Positions 16,398 to 28,007 of a stretch of 64,000 nt of DNA are shown one piece after another. Source of the DNA: Mycolicibacterium aubagnense. Lineage in GTDB: Bacteria > Actinomycetota > Actinomycetes > Mycobacteriales > Mycobacteriaceae. Made by a program: the position numbers and the translations under genes. The notes below the pieces were generated by a model. It did no database searches and was not told the origin of the DNA. It saw only the letters and a list, made by a program, of their open reading frames with translations. The stretch lies in assembly GCF_010730955.1 (NCBI RefSeq), contig NZ_AP022577.1, positions 4,216,001-4,280,000 of the forward strand, in the 5' to 3' direction. How positions within the stretch are numbered: the first letter of the stretch is position 1; each line of letters begins with the position of its first letter.

Positions 16398-17642
16398 ATG
16401 ATCACCAAGAGCTTTGCCGACATCGACCTGGCCACAGTCAATCTGACCGATCTGGCCTACTTCCAGGACGGACCGCCGCACGAACTGTTCGCCCGCATGC
16501 GTGCCGAGGCCAGTCCGCACTGGAATGCGCTGACCGATGCCGACGAGCCCGGCTTCTGGTCTTTCACGAAATTCGACGACATCCAGACCATCAGCAGCAA
16601 TCCCGAGCTTTTCTCGTCGGCGCGCGGAGGAGTCTTCTTCACTGCCACGATGGGCGCCGCACCGGTCGAGGTGTTGCGCGAAGTCATCCTCGGCATGGAT
16701 CCGCCGCGGCACACGCACCAGCGCGGCGTGGTGCAGGCGGTGTTCACTCCCCGCATGATCCGCCAGATGGAGGCAGAGGTCCGCGCGACGGTGACCGCGC
16801 TGATCGACAACGTGATCGAAAAGGGCTCATGTGATTTCGTCGAGGACATCGCCGTCGAACTACCGCTGATCGTGATCGCCGACATGCTCGGTGTCGCACA
16901 GGACGATCGGAGGCAACTCTTCGCGTGGACCAACAAGCTGTCCCATGCCGCGGCGACCGGTGATACGCAAATGGGCTTGGGCGCGCTGATGGAGATCGGC
17001 GGATACCTCACCGGGCTCACCGCGCAGCGCAAGGCGAATCCCGGCAACGATCTGCTGTCGCGGATGCTGGTCGCCGAGGTCGACGGGGAGCGCCTCTCCG
17101 AAGCCGAGATCACCTTCTTCTTCGGAATTCTGATGTTCGCCGGCAACGACACCACCCGCAACACCGCCTCGGGCGGCATGCGGGCATTGATCGAGAATCC
17201 GGCGGAACGGCAGAAATTGATCGACGATCCCGAGCTGATTACCGGGGCGGTCGAGGAAATGCTGCGCTGGGTCAGCCCGGTGATGTACTTCACCCGCACC
17301 GTCGCCACCGACACCGTCGTCGGCGGGCACGCGCTGAAAGAGGGTGAGCGCGTGTGCATGTGGTACGGCGCCGGCTCCCGCGATCCGGAGAAGAACGACA
17401 ACCCCGAGACGTTCGAGGTGTCCCGCGGCAAGCCCCCGCACCAGGCGTTCGGCGGTGGGGGACCGCACTTCTGCCTGGGCAACCAGCTGGCGCGTCTGGA
17501 GCTGAGGGTGCTGTTCGAGGAACTGATCCGGCGTATTCCGGACATGGAGATCTCCGGCCCCGTCACCCGTCTGGTCTCGAGCTTTTCCAACGAGCTGACC
17601 TCCATGCCAGTCACTTTCACGTCGGGCAACCGGGAAGGCTGA
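16398..17642 (+). CDS. Cytochrome P450
   Basis: A soluble 414-residue bacterial P450. The haem loop FGGGGPHFCLGNQLAR has its ligand Cys at 359. The I-helix oxygen-activation motif AGNDTTRN is at 248-255, and the ExxR of helix K lies in VEEMLRW. The AGN(D/E)TTRN form resembles the CYP124/125/142 sterol and isoprenoid hydroxylases, but the subfamily cannot be fixed by eye. AAGGAG precedes the ATG by five bases. With reductase, ALDH, SDR and FadD in the same cluster it likely starts oxidation of a lipid, terpenoid or sterol side chain. Confidence 0.93.
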   Translation: MITKSFADIDLATVNLTDLAYFQDGPPHELFARMRAEASPHWNALTDADEPGFWSFTKFDDIQTISSNPELFSSARGGVFFTATMGAAPVEVLREVILGMDPPRHTHQRGVVQAVFTPRMIRQMEAEVRATVTALIDNVIEKGSCDFVEDIAVELPLIVIADMLGVAQDDRRQLFAWTNKLSHAAATGDTQMGLGALMEIGGYLTGLTAQRKANPGNDLLSRMLVAEVDGERLSEAEITFFFGILMFAGNDTTRNTASGGMRALIENPAERQKLIDDPELITGAVEEMLRWVSPVMYFTRTVATDTVVGGHALKEGERVCMWYGAGSRDPEKNDNPETFEVSRGKPPHQAFGGGGPHFCLGNQLARLELRVLFEELIRRIPDMEISGPVTRLVSSFSNELTSMPVTFTSGNREG

Positions 17643-17644
17643 CG

Positions 17645-19189
17645 ATGTTCCCCGGAATCCACGCTCAGTCAACGCCGGACAAACCGGCTGTCATCATGGC
17701 CGGTACCGGTCGACAGCTCACCTACCGCGAACTCGATGACAGCTCAAGGCAGCTCGCGGTCGCATTGGCCGACCTTGGGTTGGCCAAAGGTGACGTGATC
17801 GCGATGCTGAGCGACAACGCCGCCGAGTGCTTCACCGTCTATTGGGCAGCACTGCGGTCGGGCCTGTATTTGACCGCGGTGAACTTCCACCTCACCGCGG
17901 ACGAAGTCGCCTATATCGTGGACGACTGCGACGCCAAGGTACTGATCGCAGCCGGTGGGCTGGGGGACCTGGCCGAACAGGTGCGTGCCCTGGTCCCCGG
18001 CGTCGAGCACGCCTACAGTTTCGGCGAAACCTTGACCGGATTCGATTCGTACGCAGACCTTTTGGCCTCTGCCAGGGATCGGGCACCGACCGACCAGCCG
18101 CGAGGCAGTGACATGCTGTACTCGTCGGGCACCACCGGGCGGCCCAAGGGGATCAAGCCTCCGCTGTTGCCGATTCAGGTCGATGAACCCGGCGATCCCA
18201 TCACCGGCTTGTTGGGCACCGCATTCGGGGTGACGGCGGACGATGTGTACCTGTCCCCGGCGCCGATCTATCACGCCGCACCCCTGCGGTGGTGTGGCGC
18301 GGTGCAGGCCCATGGCGGCACCGTGGTGGTTCTCGAGAGGTTCAAGGCCGAGACGATGCTCGACGCCATCCAGCAGTACCGGGCGACTGTCGTTCAGGTG
18401 GTGCCGACCATGTTCGTGCGGATGCTCCAACTGTCCGAAGAAGCCCAGGCGTCCTATGACGTGTCAAGCCTTCGGCTGGCGGTGCATGCCGCCGCGCCGT
18501 GCCCGCCCGATGTCAAGCAGGCCATGATCGATTGGTGGGGCCCGATTCTTGTCGAGTACTACTCGTCGACCGAAGCCTGCGGCTTCACCGTCATCACGTC
18601 GCAGGAATGGTTGGCCAAACGCGGATCGGTCGGCCGCAGCATGCTCGGTCCCGTCCACATCTGTAGTGACGACGGTGCCGAATTAGCAGTTGATGAACCC
18701 GGATTGGTGTACTTCGAACGTGAGGTTCGTCCTTTCGAATACCACAACGACCCGGCCAAGACCAAGGAAGCCGAGCATCCAGTGCACGACAACTGGACGA
18801 CGGTGGGCGACATCGGCTATGTCGACGCGGATGGTTATCTCTATCTGACGGACCGGAAGTCGTTCATGATCATCTCCGGTGGCGTGAACATCTATCCGCA
18901 GGAAGTCGAGGACGCTCTCGCGCTGCACCCGGCGGTGTTCGACGTGGCCGTCATCGGCGTACCTGATCCGGTGATGGGGCAGCAGGTCAAAGCGGTGGTT
19001 CAGGTCCGTGCTGGTGTCAAGCCGAATGACGAACTGGCCGAACAACTTATCGCCCATGCCAAGTCGAAGGTCGCGGTGTTCAAGACACCCAGGACCGTGG
19101 ACTTCGTCGAGACCCTGCCGCGGACGCCGACCGGAAAGCTGGTCAAGCGCAAGTTGGTGCAGCAGTACGCGGCGCAGCCGAGCGGATAG
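17645..19189 (+). CDS. Acyl-CoA synthetase (FadD family)
   Basis: The 514-residue ligase converts a carboxylic acid to its CoA thioester through an adenylate. Motifs: YSSGTTGRPKGI (about 159-170), YYSSTEACG (about 305), ISGGVNIYPQEVED (about 415) and the catalytic Lys in PTGKLVKR near the end. The ATG lies two bases after the P450 stop; the long upstream extension of the frame overlaps the P450 and was rejected. It is the last metabolic step of the operon, making the product ready for beta-oxidation or transfer. Confidence 0.9.
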   Translation: MFPGIHAQSTPDKPAVIMAGTGRQLTYRELDDSSRQLAVALADLGLAKGDVIAMLSDNAAECFTVYWAALRSGLYLTAVNFHLTADEVAYIVDDCDAKVLIAAGGLGDLAEQVRALVPGVEHAYSFGETLTGFDSYADLLASARDRAPTDQPRGSDMLYSSGTTGRPKGIKPPLLPIQVDEPGDPITGLLGTAFGVTADDVYLSPAPIYHAAPLRWCGAVQAHGGTVVVLERFKAETMLDAIQQYRATVVQVVPTMFVRMLQLSEEAQASYDVSSLRLAVHAAAPCPPDVKQAMIDWWGPILVEYYSSTEACGFTVITSQEWLAKRGSVGRSMLGPVHICSDDGAELAVDEPGLVYFEREVRPFEYHNDPAKTKEAEHPVHDNWTTVGDIGYVDADGYLYLTDRKSFMIISGGVNIYPQEVEDALALHPAVFDVAVIGVPDPVMGQQVKAVVQVRAGVKPNDELAEQLIAHAKSKVAVFKTPRTVDFVETLPRTPTGKLVKRKLVQQYAAQPSG

Positions 19190-19193
19190 TGGG

Positions 19194-19736
19194 ATGAGGC
19201 GCATCGTCGGCGTCGAAGACTACTTCGACGCCGGCGTGGAACTGTTGGTCACGCAGGGCCCGGGCGGTATCAAAGTTGGCGCCCTGTGTGCTGCCCTGGG
19301 GGTGACCACCGGCTCGTTCTACGGCTACTTCACCAGCCTGGACGACTTCGTCACCCGACTCCTGACGACTCGTCTGTCGCAGCCGAACCGGCGCCTGCTC
19401 GAGCTGGCCGCCTCCGATGACACGTCGGAGGTGGTGATCGCACGGTTACGCGAGCTCCTGGACCTCGTCCCACACGACGCCGAGGCGGCGTTGCGTGCCT
19501 GGGCCGCGAGGCGCGCTGTCGCGGCCCAGCTGCAGCATCGATTGGACCAGGAACGGGGCGCGGCCCTGGCGGCCATCCTGTGCAAGCTGGTCCCGGCGGA
19601 TCAATGCGGTCGGCTGGCCGAAGTGACGATGGCGCTGCTGATCGGCTACCAACATCTCTATGCCGACACGGGCGCAGCGCGCCGTGACAGTCTGTTCGAG
19701 CAGTTCGAGGCCATGGTCAAGGCGCACCAAATGTAG
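19194..19736 (+). CDS. TetR-family regulator (first of two tandem paralogues)
   Basis: A 180-residue repressor-type protein. Its helix-turn-helix lies at about 24-45 (GGIKVGALCAALGVTTGSFYGYF), followed by an all-helical ligand domain. Four bases separate it from the FadD stop, so it belongs to the operon and probably senses a pathway substrate. Its HTH and the DAEAALRAWA / FEQFEAMV segments match the next gene closely, showing duplication. Its stop codon lies inside the operator at 19732-19747. Confidence 0.85.
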   Translation: MRRIVGVEDYFDAGVELLVTQGPGGIKVGALCAALGVTTGSFYGYFTSLDDFVTRLLTTRLSQPNRRLLELAASDDTSEVVIARLRELLDLVPHDAEAALRAWAARRAVAAQLQHRLDQERGAALAAILCKLVPADQCGRLAEVTMALLIGYQHLYADTGAARRDSLFEQFEAMVKAHQM

Positions 19737-19747
19737 GTTCCCTTACA
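19732..19747. promoter_or_regulatory. Operator upstream of the second TetR gene
   Basis: TGTAGGTTCCCTTACA differs from the minus-strand SDR operator core (TGTAGGTTGATTTACA, 13699-13714) only in the three central bases 9-11. It sits 32 bases before the GTG of the second TetR gene. Confidence 0.6.
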
Positions 19748-19778
19748 ATGGGTGTGGCGTGAGTGAAAGGTGTGACAA

Positions 19779-20339
19779 GTGCGGCTGTCGGTTACGCGCG
19801 ATGACTACTTCCACGCTGCCATGGAGCTTCTCGCCTCGACCGGAGCGGCCGGCTTGAAGATCGCGCCGCTGTGCAAGTCGCTCGGCGTGACGTCCGGCTC
19901 GTTCTACGGATATTTCGGCAGTATGGACGGGTTCGTCACCGAGTTCCTCGCCTACTGGGAGCTTGCCCAGACCGAGCGGATTGCCGAATTATCCAGTGTG
20001 CCAGACGATCTCGCGACGCGGATTCATCTGATGAAGAACCTCACCGCGAAACTGCCGCATGACGCCGAGGCGGCCATCCGTGGCTGGGCGCACGCGAATC
20101 CGCAAGTGGCGCAAGTCCAGAAGGCCGTCGACGCCCGACGCGTGGAGATTTTGACCGACCTGTTGCGGCCGGCCGTCGATACCCGCAGGCAAGCGGAAAC
20201 CCTCGCCATCATGGGAATCACCCTGCTGGTCGGCTTGCAGCAGTGGCGATCGCCCGTCACTCGTAGGGACTTCAACCGGGTCTTCAACGAGTACGAGCAG
20301 ATGGTGTATCGCGCGATCGGCCACACCGCCGCGCCCTGA
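19779..20339 (+). CDS. TetR-family regulator (second tandem paralogue)
   Basis: A 186-residue protein. The HTH (about 22-42, GLKIAPLCKSLGVTSGSFYGYF) is nearly the same as in the gene before it, and the ligand domain keeps PHDAEAAIRGWAHANPQVA. GTG 19779 is used; there is only a weak ribosome site (GAAAGGTG). The operator just upstream suggests self-control and, since the same operator fronts the SDR gene, control of the catabolic cluster. Distinct ligand domains could allow the two paralogues to respond to different intermediates. Confidence 0.85.
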   Translation: MRLSVTRDDYFHAAMELLASTGAAGLKIAPLCKSLGVTSGSFYGYFGSMDGFVTEFLAYWELAQTERIAELSSVPDDLATRIHLMKNLTAKLPHDAEAAIRGWAHANPQVAQVQKAVDARRVEILTDLLRPAVDTRRQAETLAIMGITLLVGLQQWRSPVTRRDFNRVFNEYEQMVYRAIGHTAAP

Positions 20340-20347
20340 ACGACGCG

Positions 20348-20968
20348 TCAGACGAGTTCGGGCACTCGCAGATGGGCGATCGCCAGCTCGAACTCGCAGA
20401 TATCCACCAAGCTGCCGCCCAGCTGAGCGAGCTTCTCGGTGCGTAGCGCGCTGGCCTGTTCACGGTTGTTGTCCAGCGCCGTGGCGTTGTCGAAGGTCAC
20501 GGATGACACGGCGCGTCCGGCGGGCTTGTCGAGCAGGAGGCTGGCGCTGCAGAACCCCTCGAGCTGCTCGATGGCAGGCAGGACCAGCGTCCGGTAGAAG
20601 TCGGTGAGCAGGTCGGCCTGGTGGGGTTCGACCGAGAACCAGGCAACACGCAGACACGCGCCCTCGGGGGAGCGGTGATCGCGGTGCAGTGCCGCGACTT
20701 CCCACTCATTGATTTCCTTCCGGGTGCCGTGCATCAGTTCTGCTGTCCGTTGCCCGAGCGGCTGCGCGGCGTGCGCTGTCAAGTGCATCACCGCTTCGGA
20801 TTCCCACGCGCTGGTGGCGATGCAGCGTCCGAGGCGCCGATCCACCATCAGCGACATTCCCGCCGCCCCCAACTCTTCGAGAGCGGGCAGCACGGTGTCG
20901 CGCATGTATGCAATCCCGGCATCGATCGACGCCGGTTCGGCTTGAAACGTGGTTGAGCGTGCGTACAC
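20348..20968 (-). CDS. Antibiotic-biosynthesis-monooxygenase-like (dimeric alpha-beta barrel) protein
   Basis: The 206-residue product consists of two related ferredoxin-like halves (about 1-95 and 110-200), each with VLPALEEL / LVLPAIEQL helices and SLMVDRRLGRCIATSAW / SLLLDKPAGRAVSSVTF strands. That is a fused dimer of the ABM/stress-responsive barrel type. No catalytic residues are clear; members range from monooxygenases to haem or ligand binders. The start is set at GTG 20968 because GAGGAG stands six bases before it and VYARSTTF is a common start in this family; the open frame extends to a TTG at 21019. Confidence 0.7.
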   Translation of the reverse strand: MYARSTTFQAEPASIDAGIAYMRDTVLPALEELGAAGMSLMVDRRLGRCIATSAWESEAVMHLTAHAAQPLGQRTAELMHGTRKEINEWEVAALHRDHRSPEGACLRVAWFSVEPHQADLLTDFYRTLVLPAIEQLEGFCSASLLLDKPAGRAVSSVTFDNATALDNNREQASALRTEKLAQLGGSLVDICEFELAIAHLRVPELV

Positions 20969-21076
20969 CAAGCGCTCCTCGGTTACGGCTGCGCCTGGTG
21001 GCGCTGCTGGTTCTTCCAACAGCGTCCCTTGTCGCCCCCGATGGCGTACGGACTTTGCCGGAATCCACAGATTGCG

Positions 21077-22348
21077 TTAAGGAGCGAGCACGGCGGTGCC
21101 GAACCAATGGCAAAGCAGCAGCGCGACTTCCACGTCGATGCGGTCTTCCTCGATGGGCCGGCCGCGGCGCTCGATGGCGCGCTGTACGCGGTACTTCACC
21201 GAGTTGACGTGCAGGTGCAGCTCGTCGGCACTGGATTTGAAGCTGGAGCTGTTGCGGAGGAACCCGCGGAGGGTGTCTCGCAGGCGTTCGTCGCTGTCGG
21301 TGTCGGAGGCCAGTGGGCCGAGGATGTGGCAAACCCACGACCGGGCCTCATCCAGATCCGAGCTGAACTGCGCTGCAACGACGAGTCCGGGTTCATCGAC
21401 GGCGGTGACCGGCCGTGGCGGTGCACCCGGGGCCAGTGCCACGGCGCGGGCGGAGACGGCCTGGCGGTGCGATTGGCGGAATCCGGCGAGGCCCGCGAGC
21501 GGGTTTCCCACCGTGAGCCACGGCGCGTCCGCGCGAAGCCGGACGAATTCGCGGATCCGGGCCACCACGCCATCGGCGGCATCGGCAGTCATCGGGATCC
21601 AGGCCCACCCCGTGATTCGGTCCGACGCGACGAACAGCGGCCGTTCCTGAGCGCCGAGGGCGGCAGCCAGGTCGGTGACGAACCGCTCCATGACGTCCAG
21701 CTCGTTGCCGTCCGCCTGCTCAGCGCACCAGACAGTGAGCGCGAGGTGAACGCGCTGCAGTGGGTACCGAATGAGGTCGGTCGTCTCATCGACATCGAGG
21801 TCGCCGCCGTCGAGCACTTCGCGCACCCGCAGCGCGCGGATCTGGTTTCTGTTGGCCAGCCATCGATCGCGCTCGGCCTGGTAGGCGTTCACCACCTGGT
21901 GCGATACCCGGTCGATGTAGGTGAATGAGCTGGCCGCGATCTCTTCGAAGACGTGCAATCCCGCCGCGGTCTCGAGCTGCGCTGCCCGGACCTCGTCGAG
22001 AATCATCTTGAGGACGCGCTGGTGGCCGAGCCGGTAGGCGCGGACCAGCTCGTCGACCTCCGTACCGCGCTGGGCCAGCCGGCGCGCATGCTCCAGCGCT
22101 GCCGTGGGCGGCTCGATCCGGTCGATGGGGATGCCGTGGCGGATGGCGGGGAAGAAGGCTTCGAGATTGCCCTGTACCGCGTCGTACAGCAGGGCCATCA
22201 ACTCACCGTCGCCGGCCATTTCAGACCGCTCTTGGGCCAGCAACTCCTGAATGGAGCGGGCCATGGCCGGTAGCTTCTCGCTCAACCGGTCCACGATCAT
22301 CGCGGCGGTCTCTGCGGAGAGCACCCCGGTGTCGTGACTGCGAGCCAT
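21077..22348 (-). CDS. PucR/CdaR-type transcriptional regulator
   Basis: The 423-residue regulator has an N-terminal helical sensor (about 1-170), a GGDEF-like middle region and a C-terminal helix-turn-helix typical of PucR proteins (about 375-405, SADELHLHVNSVKYRVQRAI, after LRGFLRNSSS). Such regulators often control neighbouring catabolic genes; the nearest candidate is the ABM-like gene 108 bases downstream on the same strand. No ligand can be deduced. ATG 22348 is the start. Confidence 0.85.
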   Translation of the reverse strand: MARSHDTGVLSAETAAMIVDRLSEKLPAMARSIQELLAQERSEMAGDGELMALLYDAVQGNLEAFFPAIRHGIPIDRIEPPTAALEHARRLAQRGTEVDELVRAYRLGHQRVLKMILDEVRAAQLETAAGLHVFEEIAASSFTYIDRVSHQVVNAYQAERDRWLANRNQIRALRVREVLDGGDLDVDETTDLIRYPLQRVHLALTVWCAEQADGNELDVMERFVTDLAAALGAQERPLFVASDRITGWAWIPMTADAADGVVARIREFVRLRADAPWLTVGNPLAGLAGFRQSHRQAVSARAVALAPGAPPRPVTAVDEPGLVVAAQFSSDLDEARSWVCHILGPLASDTDSDERLRDTLRGFLRNSSSFKSSADELHLHVNSVKYRVQRAIERRGRPIEEDRIDVEVALLLCHWFGTAVLAP

Positions 22349-22426
22349 CGCACGACTCTATGGCCTTGCGGGCGTGCCTATCTGGGAATGCGGGTGCGAC
22401 CCGCCACTGACTGGGGCGTCAATTGG

Positions 22427-22639
22427 TTACTGGCCGGCGGCGTAGGCCAAGGTGCGCCGGCGGGCGGGCGTCATACCTGCTGCGGCCTGCGGCAACGTGA
22501 CCGAGTGGACGGCGGCAGCGGCGGCGCCGCGGCGGGCGTTGAACCACCGGACGCCGGCGGCGGCGGCGACCAGCAGCAGCGGCCACAGGCCGATGGCGAA
22601 GAGGACCACGGCGTCGACGATGAAGTTGGCTTCGAACAT
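22427..22639 (-). CDS. Small single-pass membrane protein (70 aa)
   Basis: AGGAG stands eight bases before ATG 22639. The protein has one long hydrophobic helix (about 9-30, DAVVLFAIGLWPLLLVAAAAG) followed by a basic Ala-rich cytoplasmic tail (WFNARRGAAAAA, PARRRTLAYAAGQ). No family recognised. The open frame extends further upstream but without a ribosome site. Confidence 0.6.
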   Translation of the reverse strand: MFEANFIVDAVVLFAIGLWPLLLVAAAAGVRWFNARRGAAAAAVHSVTLPQAAAGMTPARRRTLAYAAGQ

Positions 22640-22913
22640 GGACGTACTCCTGAGGTGGGTGAAATGTATTTGTTCCGTTGATGTTTGGGCTGTCTCAACG
22701 GGAAGCTGATAGAAGAACGGTACGGCGCGGGCGTGGCGCGACCCAGGTACCGCCGAGACAATCTTTTGCCGGTCTGGCCCAAATCGTTGTCCGTTAGGAA
22801 CAAAGGCGCACAAGTGTCCGGGGTGGCTCACCTTGCGGGTCGCTGGGCCGCCGGGCCGGCAATTGGCGGTGAGGGCAGCAACCGAGCCGAAGGCGTCCCT
22901 TTTACTCCAGCGG

Positions 22914-23201
22914 TCACTGCGGACCGGAAACGGATTCCCGGTGGTCCGGCGGTTGGGATCGCTTATCTATCCCCAGAACCGTTTGAACGACAGCATTGAT
23001 GCTCGGGATGTCGTCGATATCGTCGGTCGTCGGCGGAGCTGCGGCGCTCAGCGCCGTTGCGATCGCGTCCCAGGTGTGGCCGGCGGCATGCGCCGCCTCG
23101 ACCGCCTCGCGCAGCTCGCTCTGCGCCGCGCGCAGAGCCCGATGGGCTGCGCTGATGCGCTCTATATGTGCACGATGCAGCGCGTGCTTCTCTGCTGACA
23201 T
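22914..23201 (-). CDS. Small helical protein with HTH-like segment
   Basis: The 95-residue product is mostly amphipathic helix (HALHRAHIERISAAHRALRA) followed by AAGHTWDAIATALS, which resembles the first helices of a helix-turn-helix. A purine-rich GGGGACGGGG precedes ATG 23201. The C-terminal 40 residues are polar. The function is unknown; it may be a small DNA-binding or partner protein. Confidence 0.55.
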   Translation of the reverse strand: MSAEKHALHRAHIERISAAHRALRAAQSELREAVEAAHAAGHTWDAIATALSAAAPPTTDDIDDIPSINAVVQTVLGIDKRSQPPDHRESVSGPQ

Positions 23202-23455
23202 CCCCGTCCCCCGACGATTCTTGAACGGCCGATGGTCGAGTAGGGCAGCTCGCCGGTCAGGTGCTGCCGAGGCCGGGTTGCGCGCGACGGTCAGGGCAAC
23301 GGAACGGAACAGTGCGCATCAGCATGGCGGTCACCTCGCGTATCCCTTTCACTTACCACCTGTGCGACTCGGTCTAGTTAATCTGCGTCAGATGACATAG
23401 ATTTTTATATAGCACCAGGGCATGATTGGATGCAAGTAGTGGAACAGGAAACCTC

Positions 23456-23794
23456 GTGAACGATGCTGATCGCCGGCTGGTACCGCCGAGCCCGGGACCC
23501 GCTGCGGCCGGTCCGGCATCCGATCACGCGGTGTACGGGATCACGGTGGCTGCGGAACTGTCCGGTGCGCCAACACAATCACTCCGGCTGTGGGAGCGCC
23601 ATGGCCTTCTCGCGCCGGCGCGCACCGACGGCGGTACCCGCCGCTACAGCGCTGACGACGTGGCCCGCATCGCGCGGATCGTCGCCCTGGTCGCCTCAGG
23701 AGTCAATATCGCCGGAATCGGCAGGATTCTCGACTTGGAGGACGACAACAGCGCGCTGCGCAAGGCCGCGGACCGCCGCGGCCGTTCGAAGTGA
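23456..23794 (+). CDS. MerR-family regulator
   Basis: A 112-residue protein with the MerR winged helix: YGITVAAELSGAPTQSLRLW (about 27-46), ERHGLLAPARTDGGTRRYSADDVARIARI (about 47-75), then a short helical tail with no ligand-binding domain. This layout resembles HspR-type repressors. GTG 23456 follows AGGAA at six bases; an in-frame ATG further upstream is less well placed. It converges on the second haemophore-like gene. Confidence 0.8.
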   Translation: MNDADRRLVPPSPGPAAAGPASDHAVYGITVAAELSGAPTQSLRLWERHGLLAPARTDGGTRRYSADDVARIARIVALVASGVNIAGIGRILDLEDDNSALRKAADRRGRSK

Positions 23795-23808
23795 CGGCAT
23801 CGCTACCG

Positions 23809-24192
23809 CTATCCGGCCATGAATTCGGCGTAGGCAGTGGCCAATTCGGGCGACAGCACTGTCACGTTGCACCGCTGCTGAGTGTCACCGATCGGTGCCA
23901 GAATCCCGCGCAGGTCCTGATACTGCTGCGGATGCGCTGTGAAGTACGCCCGGAGGTTGGCCGACGCCTGTGGCCGGGGCTGCGAATATGCCGCCACCAC
24001 AACCTGATTGGCGTCGGGGTGCGCTGTCAGGTAATTGCTGGCCGCCCCGGTGGCCGAGCTGACGGTATTGGCAACGGATTCCGGACTGCACTCAGTTTCC
24101 GCGGCGGCTGTCGTCGGCATCGCCAGGCTGAAGCAGACCGGTACTGCAGCCAGTACCGGGATCAGGCCGGTGAATCGAATTGAAAACTTCAT
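23809..24192 (-). CDS. Haemophore-like secreted protein (second MHB paralogue)
   Basis: The 127-residue protein has a signal peptide with a probable cleavage after TTAAA (about 31) and the family cysteines in TECSPESVA and QQRCNVTV. It also shows the NYLTAHPDANQVVVAAYSQP and LRAYFTAHPQQYQDLRGI patterns that line up with the paralogue at 7768-8163. It is expected to bind haem or a related ligand outside the membrane. ATG 24192 is preceded by GAGGACGAG; the longer frame was rejected because only this start gives the signal peptide. Confidence 0.75.
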   Translation of the reverse strand: MKFSIRFTGLIPVLAAVPVCFSLAMPTTAAAETECSPESVANTVSSATGAASNYLTAHPDANQVVVAAYSQPRPQASANLRAYFTAHPQQYQDLRGILAPIGDTQQRCNVTVLSPELATAYAEFMAG

Positions 24193-24346
24193 GGCTCGTC
24201 CTCTCGCTGTGCTTCGCTGCCAGACGGATGCGGACCACCTGGCGCCGGTCGTCGTATACCCGCCCTGGTGACTCTGAACCCCCCGACTTTTGCTGTCTCT
24301 CATCGGAGCTGCGGTGTTAACGCGCCGGACCGTCCCGGCCACCATG

Positions 24347-27068
<2,722 letters not shown>

Positions 27069-27133
27069 CTGCCTTGGCTACCCGAGTCCGCCACTCCGGA
27101 AACCCCCGCGTCGCCGGTGGTGGAGCATCCGGG

Positions 27134-27955
27134 TCAGCGCAGTTCTGCTATGACCTTCGCGAAGGCTTCCGAATGCTGTTGCTGAACAATGAAGTAACTG
27201 ACCTCGTAACGGTCGCGTAGGTCGCGGATCCGGGCCGCCATATCAGTGGTGTTGCCGCTGAGCACTCCCGGCGTCGTCATCAACTCGGCGTCGCTGAGGT
27301 CGGGCTGGAAGTGCCGGGTGATGGACAGGTTCGGGCTTCCGGACCCGTCGGTCGGCACCGCGGTGATGGCCAGGTTCAGCTCCAGCTCGTCGAAGCGGGC
27401 GCCGGCGGCGTTGCGCACGAAGGAGATTCGCTCGGCGAGTGGATCGTGTTCGTCGGTGCGCGGCCCGCCGCCGGTCAGCCCGATGATCTGTGCCTGCTGG
27501 GCGGCGACGGTCAGCAGTTTGTCGCCGGCGCCGGCGATCATGACCGGTACGTCGGGCAGCTGGGAGCGCAGATACGAGGTGACGTGCGCCGTGTACTCCA
27601 CTCGCTTTCCGGCGCTGGGGAACGGCAGTTCGGCGGCGTCGAACTCCTCCTTGACATATCCGGCGCCCAGTCCCGTCTCGAACCGTCCTTCGGTCAGGTC
27701 GCGCATGGCCGCGATATCGCGGGCCAGCAGGGCAGGCTTCTAGAAGCAGGCATTGAAGACGAAGGTGCCCAGATGCATGGTGCTGGTTGCCGCGGCCGCC
27801 GTCGCCAGCACCGGAAACGGCGCCGGAGCGCCCAGATGGTCGGGCACCAGCAGGACGTCGTAACCGAGATCTTCGGCGCGGCGCGCCGCGTCTTGCACTG
27901 CTGACCGGCCGTCGGTGTGCCGCAAGCCGACTCCGAACCGGAAATCTCTCGTCAT
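27134..27955 (-). pseudogene. F420-dependent LLM-class oxidoreductase broken by an in-frame TAG
   Basis: From ATG 27955 the frame reads TRDFRFGVGLRHTDGRS to FVFNACF and then TAG (27742-27740). It resumes in the same frame as KPALLARDIAAMRDLTEGRF to the end. LLM proteins usually have an aromatic residue at this position (FY-RPALLA), so a single base change from TAC/TAT would explain the stop. Both halves keep family features (LTEGRFETGLGAGY, IAGAGDKLL). No frameshift is present. It could be a recent null allele, a sequencing error or a suppressed stop. Confidence 0.8.
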
Positions 27956-28007
27956 GTGTTCGACTTTACGGACACGCGGGGCGCATCCGCCGGTGCAAAC
28001 TTCAGGT

